Below, piece by piece: positions 6,457 through 7,404 of a stretch of 7,404 nt of DNA. Source of the DNA: Bacteroidales bacterium. Its GTDB lineage: Bacteria; Bacteroidota; Bacteroidia; Bacteroidales; UBA12077. How positions within the stretch are numbered: the first letter of the stretch is position 1; each line of letters opens with the position of its first letter. Both the position numbers and the translations under genes were made by a program. The notes under the pieces are model-generated. The model did not search any database, had not been told where the DNA came from, and was given only the letters and a program-made list of their open reading frames with translations. The stretch is from the NCBI GenBank assembly GCA_030600865.1, contig JAUVUS010000120.1:1-7404 (forward strand). The letters run 5' to 3'.

Positions 6457-6464
6457 CGAAACTA
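6457..6464 (-). promoter_or_regulatory. Possible -7 box upstream of the adenosyltransferase gene
   Basis: On the minus strand TAGTTTCG (6464-6457) matches the Bacteroidota -7 box TAnnTTTG with one change, followed by TACTTTC. It lies about 21 bases before the ATG. No TTG element sits at the usual distance (the nearest TTTTTTG is 25 bases upstream), so the call is weak. The 61-base gap holds nothing else notable. Confidence 0.35.
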
Positions 6465-6496
6465 TTTAAAATTTGTTTAGATTTATTAACAAAAAA

Positions 6497-7201
6497 TTAA
6501 TTAAATGATGCGGGATTAAGATTTATTTCATCTGATTCAATCATACCATCCATTAAGCGAATAATCCTGTGTGCATGTTTTGCAATATCTTCTTCATGTG
6601 TAACAATAATTATTGTATTACCTCTTTGATGAATTTCATCAAATAAATTTAATATATCTCTCGAGGTTTTTGAATCAAGGTTACCCGTTGGCTCATCGGC
6701 TAAAATAATTGATGGTGAGTTTACCATAGCACGGGCAACAGCAACTCTTTGCCTTTGACCTCCCGATAATTCATTTGGTTTATGAGCGATCCTATCTTCA
6801 AGCCCTACGCTTATAAGAACTTCTTTGGCCTTAGCCAATCTGTCCTCTTTATTTACTCCTGCATAAATTAGAGGGAGAGAAACATTTTCCAAAGCTGTAT
6901 ATCTGGGAAGTAAATTAAATGTCTGAAAAACAAAACCAATTTCTTTATTTCTTATTTCAGCTAACTGATCATCTTCCAAATGACTTACATTGGTGCTGTT
7001 TAAAATATAATCCCCTCCTGTTGGTGTATCCAAACAACCAATTATATTCATTAGAGTAGATTTACCTGAACCTGAAGGCCCCATTATGGCAACATATTCA
7101 TTTTTATTTATCGATAACGAAACAGATCGTAATGCACGTATTGTTTCGGTACCAACCTGGTAATTCTTTATTAATGTGTTGATTTCTATTATTTTGTTCA
7201 T
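6497..7201 (-). CDS. ABC transporter ATP-binding protein, LolD/MacB type
   Basis: 234 residues, the usual size for a LolD/MacB-class ATPase. All nucleotide-binding motifs are intact: Walker [10 protein letters not shown] (41-49), Q-loop Gln93 in [17 protein letters not shown], signature LSGGQ (145-149), Walker B IILADEP (165-171) followed by TGNLD, and H-loop His202 in IIVTHE. The FNLLP and LDTPTGGDY stretches are typical of the class that powers FtsX-like permeases, which move lipoproteins, antibiotics or peptides across or out of the inner membrane without a classic transmembrane transport path. It is a peripheral inner-membrane protein. No permease is present on either side within the window: downstream is an adenosyltransferase, upstream an unrelated C-terminus, so the partner is unknown and may be encoded elsewhere. 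It starts at the ATG at 7201, with no Shine-Dalgarno, as usual here. Class assignment is firm; the substrate cannot be read from the sequence. Confidence 0.94.
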   Translation of the reverse strand: MNKIIEINTLIKNYQVGTETIRALRSVSLSINKNEYVAIMGPSGSGKSTLMNIIGCLDTPTGGDYILNSTNVSHLEDDQLAEIRNKEIGFVFQTFNLLPRYTALENVSLPLIYAGVNKEDRLAKAKEVLISVGLEDRIAHKPNELSGGQRQRVAVARAMVNSPSIILADEPTGNLDSKTSRDILNLFDEIHQRGNTIIIVTHEEDIAKHAHRIIRLMDGMIESDEINLNPASFN

Positions 7202-7230
7202 TATTAACCACTTGTCTGATTAAGAAAATA

Positions 7231-7238
7231 CGAATTTA
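7231..7238 (-). promoter_or_regulatory. Possible -7 box upstream of the ABC ATPase gene
   Basis: On the minus strand TAAATTCG (7238-7231) differs from TAnnTTTG at one base and is followed by TATTTTC, the same layout as the box ahead of the adenosyltransferase. It lies about 29 bases before the ATG. No convincing -33 TTTG is present. The 69-base gap between this gene and the one upstream shows no terminator hairpin, so co-transcription with the upstream gene is also possible. Confidence 0.3.
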
Positions 7239-7270
7239 ATCAATTTTAAAAGTATTACTGAATTTTTTTC

Positions 7271-7404
7271 TTAAAACTTAATAACATAATGTTGATAAGA
7301 CAATTCTTTTCTGAAAAAGATTAAACCCATTCGAAATATATCAACAGAAACTTTTACTTTTGGGTGATTCTTTATTTCAGCCCATGCTTCTTCCATTTCA
7401 TCTG
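7271..7404 (-). CDS. C-terminal fragment of an unidentified protein
   Basis: On the minus strand an open frame enters from the right edge and stops at TAA (7273-7271), giving 43 residues: DEMEEAWAEIKNHPKVKV followed by SVDIFRMGLIFFRKEL and a YQHYVIKF end. The 5' part is outside the window. The helix (EEAWAEIKNHP), the beta-like VDIFRMGLIFFRK stretch and the aromatic-rich C-terminus look like a genuine protein end, not a random frame. I do not recognise the family. It lies 69 bases upstream of the ABC ATPase gene in the same direction. The fragment holds no signature that would give a function. Confidence 0.65.
   Translation of the reverse strand, partial: DEMEEAWAEIKNHPKVKVSVDIFRMGLIFFRKELSYQHYVIKF

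Noticed and set aside
6436..6496. Cobalamin riboswitch ahead of the adenosyltransferase
   Set aside because: The gap is only 61 bases and A+T-rich, too short for the riboswitch fold and without a B12-box-like sequence.

Overview
The window is A+T-rich, lacks Shine-Dalgarno-like sites ahead of its starts, carries promoter-like TAnnTTTG / TAnnTTCG boxes, and encodes families typical of Bacteroidota: an OstA-like LPS-transport protein, a DUF2795 mini-protein, and tandem SurA/PpiD-like chaperones. It is best read as a chromosomal housekeeping segment from a member of the Bacteroidota; a Bacteroidales/Marinilabiliales-like or flavobacterial origin is inference. I see no phage, transposon, CRISPR, tRNA or rRNA.

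Left part, plus strand (2-5547): four co-directional genes. The first enters from outside the window and encodes a parvulin-type peptidyl-prolyl isomerase with two complete rotamase domains. It is followed after 6 bases by a lipoprotein with a SurA/PpiD-like layout but no recognisable catalytic residues, and after 11 more bases by SurA. A 99-base gap then holds a heptamer repeat and a GC-rich hairpin repeat, followed by a secreted OstA/LptA-like protein. Together these suggest an outer-membrane biogenesis cluster: periplasmic chaperones that carry beta-barrel proteins (including, by inference, LptD) next to a component of the LPS-transport route. A strong two-way hairpin terminator at 5554-5579 closes the cluster.

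Right part, minus strand (5586-7404): in order of transcription, the C-terminus of an unidentified protein that runs off the right edge, an ABC transporter ATPase of the LolD/MacB class without a permease in view, a PduO-type cob(I)alamin adenosyltransferase, and a 73-residue DUF2795 protein that has its own good Bacteroidota promoter. These genes look like neighbours with separate promoters rather than one pathway.

No intergenic stretch exceeds 100 bases. I did not find a convincing new defence or mobile system. The points most worth a second look are the three-chaperone array with graded loss of parvulin active-site residues, the repeat-filled surA/OstA gap, and the cysteine pair and in-frame duplication in SurA.
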